Under the pieces are notes generated by a model. The model did not search any database and was not told the DNA's origin. It saw only the letters and a program-made list of their open reading frames with translations. The position numbers were made by a program, and so were the translations under genes. From UBA7803 sp041608775 (lineage in GTDB: Bacteria; Pseudomonadota; Gammaproteobacteria; Pseudomonadales; Azotimanducaceae), in NCBI GenBank assembly GCA_041608775.1, contig JBFISC010000009.1, forward strand, positions 1-31,537: a DNA stretch of 31,537 nt. The letters are read 5' to 3'. Of this stretch, positions 1-7,454 are shown in pieces; positions within the stretch are counted from its first letter, which is position 1, and every line of letters starts with the position of its first letter.

Positions 1-1518
1 GAAGCGGTCGCCACCGATGCGCCCCACCGTGAGGTTGCCGGCAATGTCGGCGGCAACCCGCGGCGCGTCCCAGACGCGGTGACCGACCATGCCGAAACTG
101 GCCATGGTCACCCGCTGGGAGATTCCGGCATCCCAGTCCAGCGCGTGCCGCGATGCCCCGAGCACCAGGCTGAGCGCGCGCTCCCGCGTGTACCAGAAGC
201 CCCGCCTCACCAGCAGGTCGGTAAACACGCCGTCGCCGTCCAGCGCGGCCGCACCGTCCTGGCTGAAGTCGTTGTTGCCGAACCGCGCGGAGAGGCGGTA
301 GGCGCCCGTCAGCGGCATGTCGTACTCGACGTACCCATAGTCCTGATTCGCTGGATTCACGGCGACCAGGGCGCCGGCGCTCAGCCGATCACCCACCCCA
401 CGCGGGTTCAGCCAGGCGCCGCTGAGCCCGAGCCGCTGCTCGCCGGTCGCGTCGTCGCCATGGTTGTCGACGTCCAGCGCAGCCTGCCAGGCGCGCTGCT
501 CCAGCACATCCAGCCGCAACCGGGTCTCACCGACCTGGGCACCCGGGCCGAAAGAAGCTTGCGCACTGAAGCCAGGCAGCGCGTTCAAGGCCTGAAGCCG
601 GCTGGATATCTCGCTCATGGTCACCGGCTGGCCGAGCAGCGGCGAGAAGGTGCCCGTGACCGGCCCCGGGTCGCCGCCCTCCACCACGATGTCGCCGAGC
701 CGCCCCGGCAGCACCCGGATCTGCGCCACGCCGTCGACCAGACGCTGCGCCGGGAGATAGGCCACGGCGAGAAACAGACCCTGGTCCCGGACCGCGCCCT
801 GCACCTCCCGGGCGAGCTCCTCGAGCTGAGCAACGGAAACACCGCGCCGGCGCTTCTGATCTCGAATCAGCGCGCTCAGCTCCCTTGCGTCGGCCGCATC
901 GAGCTGCCGATCCGGGTCGTGCACCTCCAGCACGTTGAGAAAGCGTGCCACCTCTTCCAGCTCGCTGCGGGTGAAGCCGTGCGGCCCGGGCGCGTTGCCG
1001 GCCCGGATCTCGGCGAGCCCGCGCTCCGCGCGCGCCTGCAGCGCGCTCAGGTCGACGCCGGCGGCCTCGACCGCGCCGGTGTCGCCCCAGCTCACCCGCA
1101 CCTCGCGGACTGCCAGCCGCGGGCTCCGGGCCGGATCCGGATGGCGCTCACGCACCGGTGGCACGTCGATTTCCGCGGACGCGGCCAGCGCCCTGGGAAG
1201 CCCGAGCACGGCAGCCCCGAGCACCAGCGCCAGCGCCACCAGCCACAGCCAGCGGCGGGTTCCGGCTGGATCCTGGTCCGTCGGCTGCACCGCGGCCGCG
1301 GCCCGCGCGGGCCCGCGAAGCACCGAAGCGCTGCGCAGCGTGGGCTCTTCCGACCAGCGCGGCCGCGTATCGTCGTCCTCAGGGGTGATGATGGCACCCG
1401 CGGCGAAGCCATCGATGACCTGACGCCGTCCCTGCCGGTACTCGGCTTCGGACATCTCGCCGGCCGCGTGGGCTTTCGCCATCCGCCGCAGCCGGACGCA
1501 CTCCGGAGACAGTCGCAT
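1..1518 (-). CDS. TpsB/ShlB-FhaC-type outer-membrane secretion pore with cytoplasmic N-terminal extension (partial)
   Basis: The frame stays open for 506 codons to the left edge, so the C-terminus is missing. Two-partner secretion pores of this type move large exoproteins across the outer membrane. Residues 253-280 (YLPAQRLVDG...PGRLGDIVVEGG) look like a ShlB-type POTRA domain. A second POTRA-like stretch spans about 281-340, and from about 345 alternating polar/hydrophobic strands fit a beta-barrel. Oddly, there is no ordinary signal peptide. The first 88 residues are hydrophilic, with a SHOCT-like helix pair at about 9-38, and are followed by one hydrophobic segment at 90-112. The ATG at 1516-1518 lies 5 bp past the kinase stop. 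A GTG at 1525-1527 that overlaps that stop (GTGA) is an alternative, 4 nt from GGGAGG. The gene ends a kinase-phosphatase-FHA operon. No TpsA partner is in view; it may lie to the left. Confidence 0.8.
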   Translation of the reverse strand, partial: MRLSPECVRLRRMAKAHAAGEMSEAEYRQGRRQVIDGFAAGAIITPEDDDTRPRWSEEPTLRSASVLRGPARAAAAVQPTDQDPAGTRRWLWLVALALVLGAAVLGLPRALAASAEIDVPPVRERHPDPARSPRLAVREVRVSWGDTGAVEAAGVDLSALQARAERGLAEIRAGNAPGPHGFTRSELEEVARFLNVLEVHDPDRQLDAADARELSALIRDQKRRRGVSVAQLEELAREVQGAVRDQGLFLAVAYLPAQRLVDGVAQIRVLPGRLGDIVVEGGDPGPVTGTFSPLLGQPVTMSEISSRLQALNALPGFSAQASFGPGAQVGETRLRLDVLEQRAWQAALDVDNHGDDATGEQRLGLSGAWLNPRGVGDRLSAGALVAVNPANQDYGYVEYDMPLTGAYRLSARFGNNDFSQDGAAALDGDGVFTDLLVRRGFWYTRERALSLVLGASRHALDWDAGISQRVTMASFGMVGHRVWDAPRVAADIAGNLTVGRIGGDRF

Positions 1519-1523
1519 CAGGC

Positions 1524-4043
1524 TCACGTGACCTCCCGCACCAGGCGGAACCCGGTGGTCGGGTCGGGCTCGCCGGACTGGCTGCGCAGCGTGGTCACCG
1601 CGCAGACGGCAATCGGGTCGCGAAAACCGCCACCGGCAGCCTTCAACTGGTCCGCGTCGACCACCCACTCCTGGACGTTGCCGAGCACGTTGACCAGCCC
1701 ATAGGCGTTCGGCGCGCCGGTGCTGACGGCAACCGGCGCCAGACCGCGGTGCACGCTGCCGAGCTGCACCTGGCAGTTACGGTTGGGGTCGCTGTCGTTT
1801 CCGGCTGCCTGGCGCCACTCCCGGTAGGTGGGCAAACGGTAGTGGAAGCCGCTGCGCTCGCTGAGCCAGGCGGCATACGCCCTGGCCAGATCCGCCGGAA
1901 TTCCCGCGGCCGGCTGTTCGAGCTCCTGGCCGGGCTCGCAGCGGCCCGTTGCCGAGCAGAAGACGTTCAGTTCTCCCCAGCTGACCTCCTGGCGGGTGAT
2001 GGCAAAGCGGCTCTCCGCGGCAGCCGCCGGCACCACGACGAGCCGCGGACCCTGGCCCGCGGCGCCCAGGCGATCGGCGCAGGATCCGCGGCGGCCGCCC
2101 TGGCTGCCGCTCCCCACCAGGTAGGCCGCGGCGCAGGGATCGTCGCGCAGGCCGTCGAGTCCCGGCAGCGGTCCGAAGGCAGCCTGGGCACGCGATTTCA
2201 GCACCAGCGCGCGATCCCGATCCAGGGCCTCGAGCTGAGCGAGACAGCGTCCCACGTGGTCTCCCACCCGGGCCCGGCCCTGGGTCTCGAACGCCGGTCG
2301 GCGCGTGATCCACCGGTTCAGCACCGCGGCCGCCGGGGCCGGGTCGAACTGCAGACAGGTGCCGGATGCGAGCGAGCGATCGAGCTCGCCGAGAAACTGC
2401 TGGCGGTCGGCAGCGACGGCCTCTCGGTCCTGTCTCGCCAGATGGCTGCGCCGGTCCTGTTCCACCCGGGCCCGCAGCCCGTCCACCAGCGCCGGGGTGA
2501 AGCCGTAGGCCTCCAGGTAGGCCAGCGCGCGGTTCGCTGCCGGGAACTGCTCTGCCGCCAGGCTGGCTTCGAGCTCGGCCTGCAGCACCGCAACGGCCTC
2601 CAGCCGGACCTGCTCCAGCTCCATGGTCCCGGGAAACAGCGACGCCAGCCGCGACAACGCCAGGTCGAGTTGATCCAGCCATGATCCGTCGAGCGTCGGG
2701 GCGTCGAGTAGCAGGCTCGTATCCGCGGTCAGCCGCTGCCGCAGATACGCCTCGGCTCGCGGCATCGGCCCGTAGCGGCGACCTCGGTTGAACAGCGCAA
2801 CCGCCCTGGCCCGATCGTCACTGGCGACGATGCGTTCGAGATAGCGCTGGCGCAACTGAACCACGACCGCCGGCTCCGGTTGATCGGGGCCACGGAGCGC
2901 CAGCAGCCCCGACACTTCCTCGCCGACCTGTGCCTCCCACGCGGCGTCGAAGCGCGGTTCCTGCAGCAGCGCTTCGAGGCGCGCCAGCTGCGCGTCCACC
3001 AGGGTCGTCTGGCGGACTTCGACCCTGGCCTCCTCGACCGCCGCTTCCTCCTTGATCCCGCTCACCGCGACCGTCAGCAGCACCGCGGCCAGCGCGACCA
3101 GCGCCGTGCGCGAGCGCCACGGCGATGGCTGGAACAGGTACTGCTTGACCTCCGCCACCGAGGCCGGACGCTGATCGCGGTCAAAGGCCAGGCAGCGCTC
3201 CAGCCCCCGCCACTGCCGCCGGCTGAGGCCCCGCGGCCGCTCCGGACGCAGCTGCTGGCGAGCGGCCTCGTTGGCTGGAACCCGGCCGTAGGGATGCTGG
3301 CCGGTAGCCATCAGGTAGATCACCACGCCGAGCGAGAACAGATCGTCCCGGACCTCGGCTTCCGCACCGTCGAGCATCTGCGGGCTGGCGTAGGCCGGCG
3401 TGAGCGCCGCGAGCCGGGTAGGGTCGAACACCGTGTCGTCGCCGAAGCCGCCGCTCGCCTGATTGATCTGAACGGCCCGGGCGATGCCGAAGTCCAGGAT
3501 TTTTGCCGTGTTGTCCGGCGCAACGAAGACGTTTCCCGGCTTGAAGTCCGCATGTACCAGCCCGCCTTCGTGCGCGTGCTCGAGGCCGTCGCACATGCAG
3601 CGAACGATGGACCAGAGCATGTCTTCCGGCAGCCCGGTGGGAAACGCGCGCAGCTTGTCGGCCAGCTCCTGCCCCTCCAGCAGCTCCATGATGATGAAGG
3701 GAATGTCGCCATCCTTGTCGAAGTCGTAGATCGTGACGATGTTGCGATGGGACAGGCCCTGCGACTTGGTCGCCTCCCGCTGCAGCGCGATGAACGCCTC
3801 AGGGTGCTCGCGGAAGTCGTTGTTCAGGACCTTGACCGCCACGAACGGATTCCGGTCCCGGGCCTCGACCTTGCGCAGGTCCTTGGCCCGGAACACCGTG
3901 CCCATGCCGCCGCTGCCGAGCTTCTCGTCGAGGACGAAGCGCTGCTTCAGCACCCGCGGCGCGCTGGCGCCGCCACCCCCCCGGCGTCCGGACAGGCTCA
4001 GGTCGGTGCGCAGCACGGTGACGTCTTCGGCGGCCGCCTTCAT
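1524..4043 (-). CDS. Membrane-anchored Ser/Thr protein kinase with C-terminal FGE-sulfatase-like domain
   Basis: This is an 839-residue Hanks-type kinase. It shows a glycine loop LGSGGMGTVF (about 42-51), VAVK with the ATP-binding lysine near 71, a catalytic loop HADFKPGN near 164-171 (HRD changed to HAD), DFG near 184 and SPQ in place of APE near 220. One membrane helix follows at about 313-330, then a long helical, charged region. The end, from about residue 690, resembles a formylglycine-generating-enzyme/SUMF1 domain (YRLPTYREWRQAAG, NVLGNVQEWV, GFRLVRE). The kinase would face the cytoplasm and the C-terminus the periplasm. The ATG at 4043 overlaps the phosphatase stop as ATGA, which I prefer to the GTG at 4052. 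Catalytic Lys and Asp residues are present, so activity is likely. The partner phosphatase and FHA gene sit directly upstream. Confidence 0.88.
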   Translation of the reverse strand: MKAAAEDVTVLRTDLSLSGRRGGGGASAPRVLKQRFVLDEKLGSGGMGTVFRAKDLRKVEARDRNPFVAVKVLNNDFREHPEAFIALQREATKSQGLSHRNIVTIYDFDKDGDIPFIIMELLEGQELADKLRAFPTGLPEDMLWSIVRCMCDGLEHAHEGGLVHADFKPGNVFVAPDNTAKILDFGIARAVQINQASGGFGDDTVFDPTRLAALTPAYASPQMLDGAEAEVRDDLFSLGVVIYLMATGQHPYGRVPANEAARQQLRPERPRGLSRRQWRGLERCLAFDRDQRPASVAEVKQYLFQPSPWRSRTALVALAAVLLTVAVSGIKEEAAVEEARVEVRQTTLVDAQLARLEALLQEPRFDAAWEAQVGEEVSGLLALRGPDQPEPAVVVQLRQRYLERIVASDDRARAVALFNRGRRYGPMPRAEAYLRQRLTADTSLLLDAPTLDGSWLDQLDLALSRLASLFPGTMELEQVRLEAVAVLQAELEASLAAEQFPAANRALAYLEAYGFTPALVDGLRARVEQDRRSHLARQDREAVAADRQQFLGELDRSLASGTCLQFDPAPAAAVLNRWITRRPAFETQGRARVGDHVGRCLAQLEALDRDRALVLKSRAQAAFGPLPGLDGLRDDPCAAAYLVGSGSQGGRRGSCADRLGAAGQGPRLVVVPAAAAESRFAITRQEVSWGELNVFCSATGRCEPGQELEQPAAGIPADLARAYAAWLSERSGFHYRLPTYREWRQAAGNDSDPNRNCQVQLGSVHRGLAPVAVSTGAPNAYGLVNVLGNVQEWVVDADQLKAAGGGFRDPIAVCAVTTLRSQSGEPDPTTGFRLVREVT

Positions 4044-4813
4044 GCGGCCCACCCAGGCGCGCTGCCGCCCTCACCCGGCCGGGCGCGTGCCAGCACCAGC
4101 GAGATGTTGTCCGAGGCGGCGCCTTCCAGACAACGCGCCAGCAGCGCGTCGGCGGCGCCATCGAGGGGCCCGCGAGCCAGTGTCTCGGCCATGAAGTCCC
4201 GCTGCAGCTCGCGGTACAGGCCGTCGCTGCAGAGCAGGTAGGTGTCCCCGGGCATGATGTCGAACACCGCGATGTCGAGGAACAGCCGCGGCTGGCCGCC
4301 GACCGCCCTGGTGATGATGTTGGTGTCCGCGGCGAGTGCTTCCCGCTCGGTGACGGCGCCGCTGTCCAGCAGATCGCTCACCGGGTTGTGGTCCCGGGTG
4401 ATCTGCTCGAGCCGGCCGTGGCGCAGCCGGTAGAGGCGGCTGTCGCCGGCCCAGAGCACCACGCCGGTGTCCTCGCCTGCGATCATCACCACCACGGTGC
4501 TGCCGATGGTGGTGCCCTCACCTCGGCTGCGGGCGTGCAGCCGCAGCTCGTCGTTGACCGACAGCAGCACGTCCTCCACCGCATCCACCTGGGTAGAGAG
4601 CGGCCCCTGCAGACGCACCCCGGCAAGGGCTGCGGTGATGGCCTGACTCGCCACTTCCCCGGCCTGGTGCCCGCCCATGCCATCGGCCACGGCCCAGAGT
4701 CGGTCTCCGGAGCGGCTCAGCACGGCGTCCTCGTTGTGGCGCCGGCGCTTGCCGCGGTGGGTCTGTTGGGCGCTGGTCCAGGAACCTTCCATCGCCGGCG
4801 GGCCGTCATCCAT
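4040..4813 (-). CDS. PP2C-family Ser/Thr protein phosphatase
   Basis: This is a 257-residue, metal-dependent PP2C (Stp/PppA-like) phosphatase that would remove phosphate from Ser/Thr on targets of the neighbouring kinase. Diagnostic motifs appear in order: HNEDA near the N-terminus, AVADGMGGHQAGE, a central VVLWAGDSRLYRLRHG, ITRDHN, and a later LLCSDGLYRE. The aspartates of DGMGGH and SDG are the expected Mn/Mg ligands. No membrane segment is visible, so it should be cytosolic. The chosen ATG at 4811-4813 overlaps the end of the FHA gene by 8 bp. The longer frame reaching 4894 lies within the FHA gene and has no family similarity. Its own stop overlaps the kinase ATG. Tight coupling of FHA, phosphatase and kinase implies balanced expression as one switch. 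Confidence 0.92.
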   Translation of the reverse strand: MDDGPPAMEGSWTSAQQTHRGKRRRHNEDAVLSRSGDRLWAVADGMGGHQAGEVASQAITAALAGVRLQGPLSTQVDAVEDVLLSVNDELRLHARSRGEGTTIGSTVVVMIAGEDTGVVLWAGDSRLYRLRHGRLEQITRDHNPVSDLLDSGAVTEREALAADTNIITRAVGGQPRLFLDIAVFDIMPGDTYLLCSDGLYRELQRDFMAETLARGPLDGAADALLARCLEGAASDNISLVLARARPGEGGSAPGWAA

Positions 4814-5138
4814 GCCGGAAGCGGATGGCGGAGTCTTCCGACAGCGGGTCGCCGAGGCTGATCCAGCCCTCGCCCCAGAGGCGCAGCTCGCCACGCCGGA
4901 CGAAGGTCACCCGCTCGTCTTCGGTCTGCACGAAGGTGCCGTTGGTGCTGTGATCCACCAGCACGTAGTCGTGCTTGCGACGCTCGATGGTGGCGTGGTG
5001 GCGCGAGGTGAACGGGCCAGCAACCTGCAGTCCCGAGGTCTCCAGCGCGCCCAGCGCGAGCGTTCCGCGACGGTCGTCCAGGACCGCGCGCCGGTCGTGC
5101 CAGTTGAGAATAAGTGGTGAGCGCTCCTGCGCGTCCAT
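4806..5138 (-). CDS. FHA-domain protein (phosphothreonine reader)
   Basis: This 110-residue protein is little more than one forkhead-associated domain. FHA domains bind phosphothreonine peptides. The hallmark pieces are present: a GPFTSRHHATIE stretch carrying the Ser-Arg-His core and, about 14 residues on, DHSTNGTFV. There is no membrane segment or enzyme domain. The ATG at 5136-5138 was chosen because it begins just ahead of the first strand of the domain and has a weak GGCGAG site upstream. An in-frame start at 5213 would add an unremarkable 25-residue leader. As first gene of the FHA-PP2C-kinase-TpsB run, it is the probable reader for phosphate written by the kinase. The target is not visible from sequence. 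Confidence 0.88.
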   Translation of the reverse strand: MDAQERSPLILNWHDRRAVLDDRRGTLALGALETSGLQVAGPFTSRHHATIERRKHDYVLVDHSTNGTFVQTEDERVTFVRRGELRLWGEGWISLGDPLSEDSAIRFRHG

Positions 5139-5171
5139 GCCGTCACTCGCCGGATATCGATCGACCCAGCT

Positions 5172-5177
5172 AGCATA
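5172..5177 (-). promoter_or_regulatory. Candidate -10 box for the FHA-phosphatase-kinase operon
   Basis: Read on the minus strand, TATGCT lies 33 bp before the FHA ATG in the 103-bp gap after the CnoX gene. A start about seven bases downstream would give a leader of about 27 nt. I see no convincing -35 element. A 6-bp stem (CCCAGG/CCTGGG, 5192-5209) with no T-run lies just upstream. Confidence 0.28.
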
Positions 5178-5241
5178 GGGGAGCGTTGGCGCCCAGGCCG
5201 GGACCTGGGTCACACCAGCCGCCCGGCGCCCGGAACCGGAA

Positions 5242-6108
5242 TCAGTGCAGGAAGTTGAACATGCGACGCCGGTAGCGCGACGCCAGCTCGGAACCTTTGC
5301 CCATCAGCTTGAACACCCGGATCATGGTGAGACGCCCCAGGTCTTCACGGTACTCCCGGTCCGCCTGCAGGATCGCCAGCGCCTGATCCAGGGCAACCTG
5401 GTAATTGCCGGCAACCGCCGCGTGCACCGCCAGGCCATAGCGCGCCTCCAGGTTGCCGTCGTTCTGCTCGAGCCGGGCCGCCAGCTCACCCTCGCCCGGC
5501 AGCCCGGCCGCTTCTTCGAGGAACTCGATGCGGGCCTCAGGACGATCCCGCTCCTCGGTCCCTTCCGGTATGCCGTCGAGGACCCGACGGGCCCCGTCCA
5601 CGTCGCCCTGGCGGGCCAGCAGATCCGCCAGCTCCACCCGGAAGCCCTGGTTCTGCGGCTCTTCCTGAATGGCCTGCTGGAGGAACTGCAGGGCGCGGTC
5701 CAGATCCCCTGCCTCCAGCAACGCTGCCAGATCCTCACGCAGGAGGTCGGCCGAGGACATCGTGAGCTGATCGAGCAGGCTGCGAAGCGCGCTCTCGGGC
5801 TGGGGCCCGTCGAGCTCATGCACCAGCTGGCCACCCTGCACCACGCGAATGCTCGGCAGGCCCTGAACGCGCAGGTGCTGAGCCAGGGTCGGATCCCGGG
5901 ACACGTCCACCAGGCCGAGGAACACCTTGCCGCCATAGCCCCTGACCAGATTCTCCAGGTCCCGCCGGACCTCGGCGGATGGAATCACCTCCGGCGCCCA
6001 GAACAGCAGCAGCACGGGTGTCTCGCGCGAACGGTCGACAACGTCGGTCTGGAAATTCTCCGGCGAGACCTCGAACGTGCTCTGCGCCGGCAGCGATTTG
6101 GGATCCAT
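5242..6108 (-). CDS. cnoX: CnoX/YbbN-like chaperedoxin (thioredoxin fold plus TPR)
   Basis: This 288-residue protein has an N-terminal thioredoxin fold followed by tetratricopeptide-like helices, the architecture of CnoX (YbbN). CnoX is a cytosolic holdase that protects proteins from hypochlorous-acid or heat damage and hands them to GroEL or DnaK. The thioredoxin active-site position reads FWAPEVIPSAEV, so no CxxC is present and not even a single cysteine remains there. A holdase rather than a disulfide reductase is therefore expected. The later thioredoxin motif QGLPSIRVVQGG with its cis-proline is intact. The TPR part includes ALQFLQQAIQEEPQNQGFR. The ATG at 6106-6108 begins the conserved region; the longer in-frame extension to 6306 is arginine-rich and non-conserved. 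It lies upstream of the FHA operon on the same strand but is separated by 103 bp. Confidence 0.85.
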   Translation of the reverse strand: MDPKSLPAQSTFEVSPENFQTDVVDRSRETPVLLLFWAPEVIPSAEVRRDLENLVRGYGGKVFLGLVDVSRDPTLAQHLRVQGLPSIRVVQGGQLVHELDGPQPESALRSLLDQLTMSSADLLREDLAALLEAGDLDRALQFLQQAIQEEPQNQGFRVELADLLARQGDVDGARRVLDGIPEGTEERDRPEARIEFLEEAAGLPGEGELAARLEQNDGNLEARYGLAVHAAVAGNYQVALDQALAILQADREYREDLGRLTMIRVFKLMGKGSELASRYRRRMFNFLH

Positions 6109-6142
6109 GAACGAACTGCGTCGGTTACGGTGGAAGCCGCCA

Positions 6143-6148
6143 ATCTTA
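6143..6148 (-). promoter_or_regulatory. Candidate -10 box for the CnoX-like gene
   Basis: On the minus strand TAAGAT lies 34 bp ahead of the ATG in the 156-bp divergent gap, giving a leader of about 27 nt. The -35 region is not recognisable. On the plus strand TTGCAC at 6204-6209 is a possible -35 for the VOC operon, but its -10 partner is poor. Confidence 0.28.
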
Positions 6149-6264
6149 CTACAGCGGCTCCCGCGCCCGCAGCCACGGGCCCGGGCAGCGCCTGCACCGG
6201 CAGTTGCACCCGCCCGCAACACCGTGTCATTTTCCCCTGCGACCAGGGTCAGGTAGCGGCCGCC

Positions 6265-6705
6265 ATGAGCCAATCGGTACCGTTTCAGCTCGAACGCATC
6301 GATCACGTGGTGCTGCGCGCCCGGGACAGCCGGGCGCTAGTAAGCTTCTATCGAGACGTGCTTGGCTGCCCCGTCGAGCGCGAAGCCGAGGAGCTCGGAT
6401 TGATTCAGCTGCGTGCAGGCGCCTCGCTGATCGACGTGGTCGCCGCCGAGGGCCCGCTGGGGCGAGCCGGCGGCACCGCGCCCGCAGCGTCCTCAGGCCA
6501 CAACATGGATCACTTCTGCCTGCGGGTAACGCCCTTCGATCCGCAAGCCCTGAGCGCCCACCTGCAGCGCCATGGCCGCAGCCCGAGCGAAGTCCGCCAG
6601 GTCTATGGCGCCGAGGGTCGCGGCCCGTCCATCTACGTCGAGGATCCCGAAGGAAACACCGTGGAGCTGAAGGGACCGGCGATGCCGGGATCCCGTCAGA
6701 CATGA
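6265..6705 (+). CDS. VOC (glyoxalase/bleomycin-resistance fold) family protein
   Basis: This is a 146-residue single-domain VOC protein. The two beta-alpha-beta-beta-beta modules are recognisable: IDHVVLRARD with ALVSFYRDVLGC at the start, NMDHFCLRV in the middle, and YVEDPEGNTVELKGP near the end. The His of each DH motif and the Glu of VELKG would supply a metal site, as in glyoxalase-like dioxygenases and isomerases. The substrate cannot be read from the sequence. The ATG at 6265 is the first sensible start; the long upstream frame is antisense to the CnoX gene. Its stop overlaps the next gene's start (ATGA, 6702-6705), so it is translationally coupled to the Bax-like gene. Confidence 0.85.
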   Translation: MSQSVPFQLERIDHVVLRARDSRALVSFYRDVLGCPVEREAEELGLIQLRAGASLIDVVAAEGPLGRAGGTAPAASSGHNMDHFCLRVTPFDPQALSAHLQRHGRSPSEVRQVYGAEGRGPSIYVEDPEGNTVELKGPAMPGSRQT

Positions 6706-7454
6706 GCCGATTCCTGCTGCTCCTCTGCCTGGCCGCGGCGTGCGTGGCGGCTGCCGCGCTGCTGGCATCCCAGCGGCTGGAGGAGATCCGATCGCTGCCG
6801 GATTTCTCCCGGTGGCCGGCGGGCGAGCTGCGCAAGCAGCAGTTCTTCGACTTCCTGCGGCCGCTCCTGGAGGCAGAGAACGCGCGCATCATGGCCTTGC
6901 GGGTGCGCCTGGCACGGCTCGCCGCCGCCCTGCCGGAACAGCGTCCCGGGTTGCGCGACCGGCGCTGGCTGGACGACCTCGCCCGGGACTACGACCTGGA
7001 CAGATCGTCGCTGCCGCTGCACCGGCTGCTGGAGGAACTGCTGCGACGCGTCGACGCCGTGCCGGTTTCGCTCGGACTCGCCCAGGCGGCCAAGGAATCG
7101 GGCTGGGGGACCTCGCGATTCGCCGTGGACGGAAACGCGTTATTCGGCCAGCGTTGCTTCGACGCGGGTTGCGGCCTGGTCCCGGCAGCGCGGCGAGCTG
7201 GATCACGCCACGAGGTCCGAACCTTCCGGACCCCGGAAGCCGCGGTCGCGAGCTACGTGCGCAACCTCAACTCGCACCCGGACTACGAACCGTTCCGCCG
7301 CCTGCGCGCCGAGCTCCGGGCAGAAGGCCGGCGCCCCACCGGCTTCGCCCTCGCCCAGTCGCTGCACGCGTACTCAGAGCGCCGCGACGACTACGTCCGG
7401 GAGGTCCGCCAGATGATCCGCTACAACAACCTCGGGCACGCGGACAGCCATTGA
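6702..7454 (+). CDS. Bax-like beta-N-acetylglucosaminidase (GH73-type), membrane-anchored
   Basis: This is a 250-residue exported hydrolase predicted to cut peptidoglycan glycan strands. An N-terminal hydrophobic segment (about 4-22) acts as signal anchor or signal peptide. The catalytic part carries LGLAQAAKESGWGTSRFA, with Glu132 as the presumed general acid, followed by GNALFGQRCF, a combination typical of the E. coli Bax/FlgJ-C glucosaminidase fold. Length matches Bax (about 270 residues). A later motif ASYVRNLNSHPDY is also typical. The gene starts inside the VOC stop codon region and ends on a TGATG overlap with the deacetylase gene. The shared transcript suggests joint action on cell-wall or surface polysaccharide. 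Confidence 0.87.
   Translation: MSRFLLLLCLAAACVAAAALLASQRLEEIRSLPDFSRWPAGELRKQQFFDFLRPLLEAENARIMALRVRLARLAAALPEQRPGLRDRRWLDDLARDYDLDRSSLPLHRLLEELLRRVDAVPVSLGLAQAAKESGWGTSRFAVDGNALFGQRCFDAGCGLVPAARRAGSRHEVRTFRTPEAAVASYVRNLNSHPDYEPFRRLRAELRAEGRRPTGFALAQSLHAYSERRDDYVREVRQMIRYNNLGHADSH

Noticed and set aside
79..1704. A 541-codon open frame on the plus strand at the left end
   Set aside because: The minus strand carries a POTRA/barrel protein over the same bases with clear motifs. The plus frame has only Arg/Pro/His-rich low-complexity sequence.
3976..3982. Run of seven C (G on the coding strand) near the kinase start, possible phase-variation tract
   Set aside because: It is short for slippage and encodes a flexible Gly-rich linker; nothing else suggests phase variation.
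5192..5209. CCCAGG/CCTGGG stem downstream of the CnoX-like gene as a terminator
   Set aside because: It has only six pairs and no T-run on either strand.
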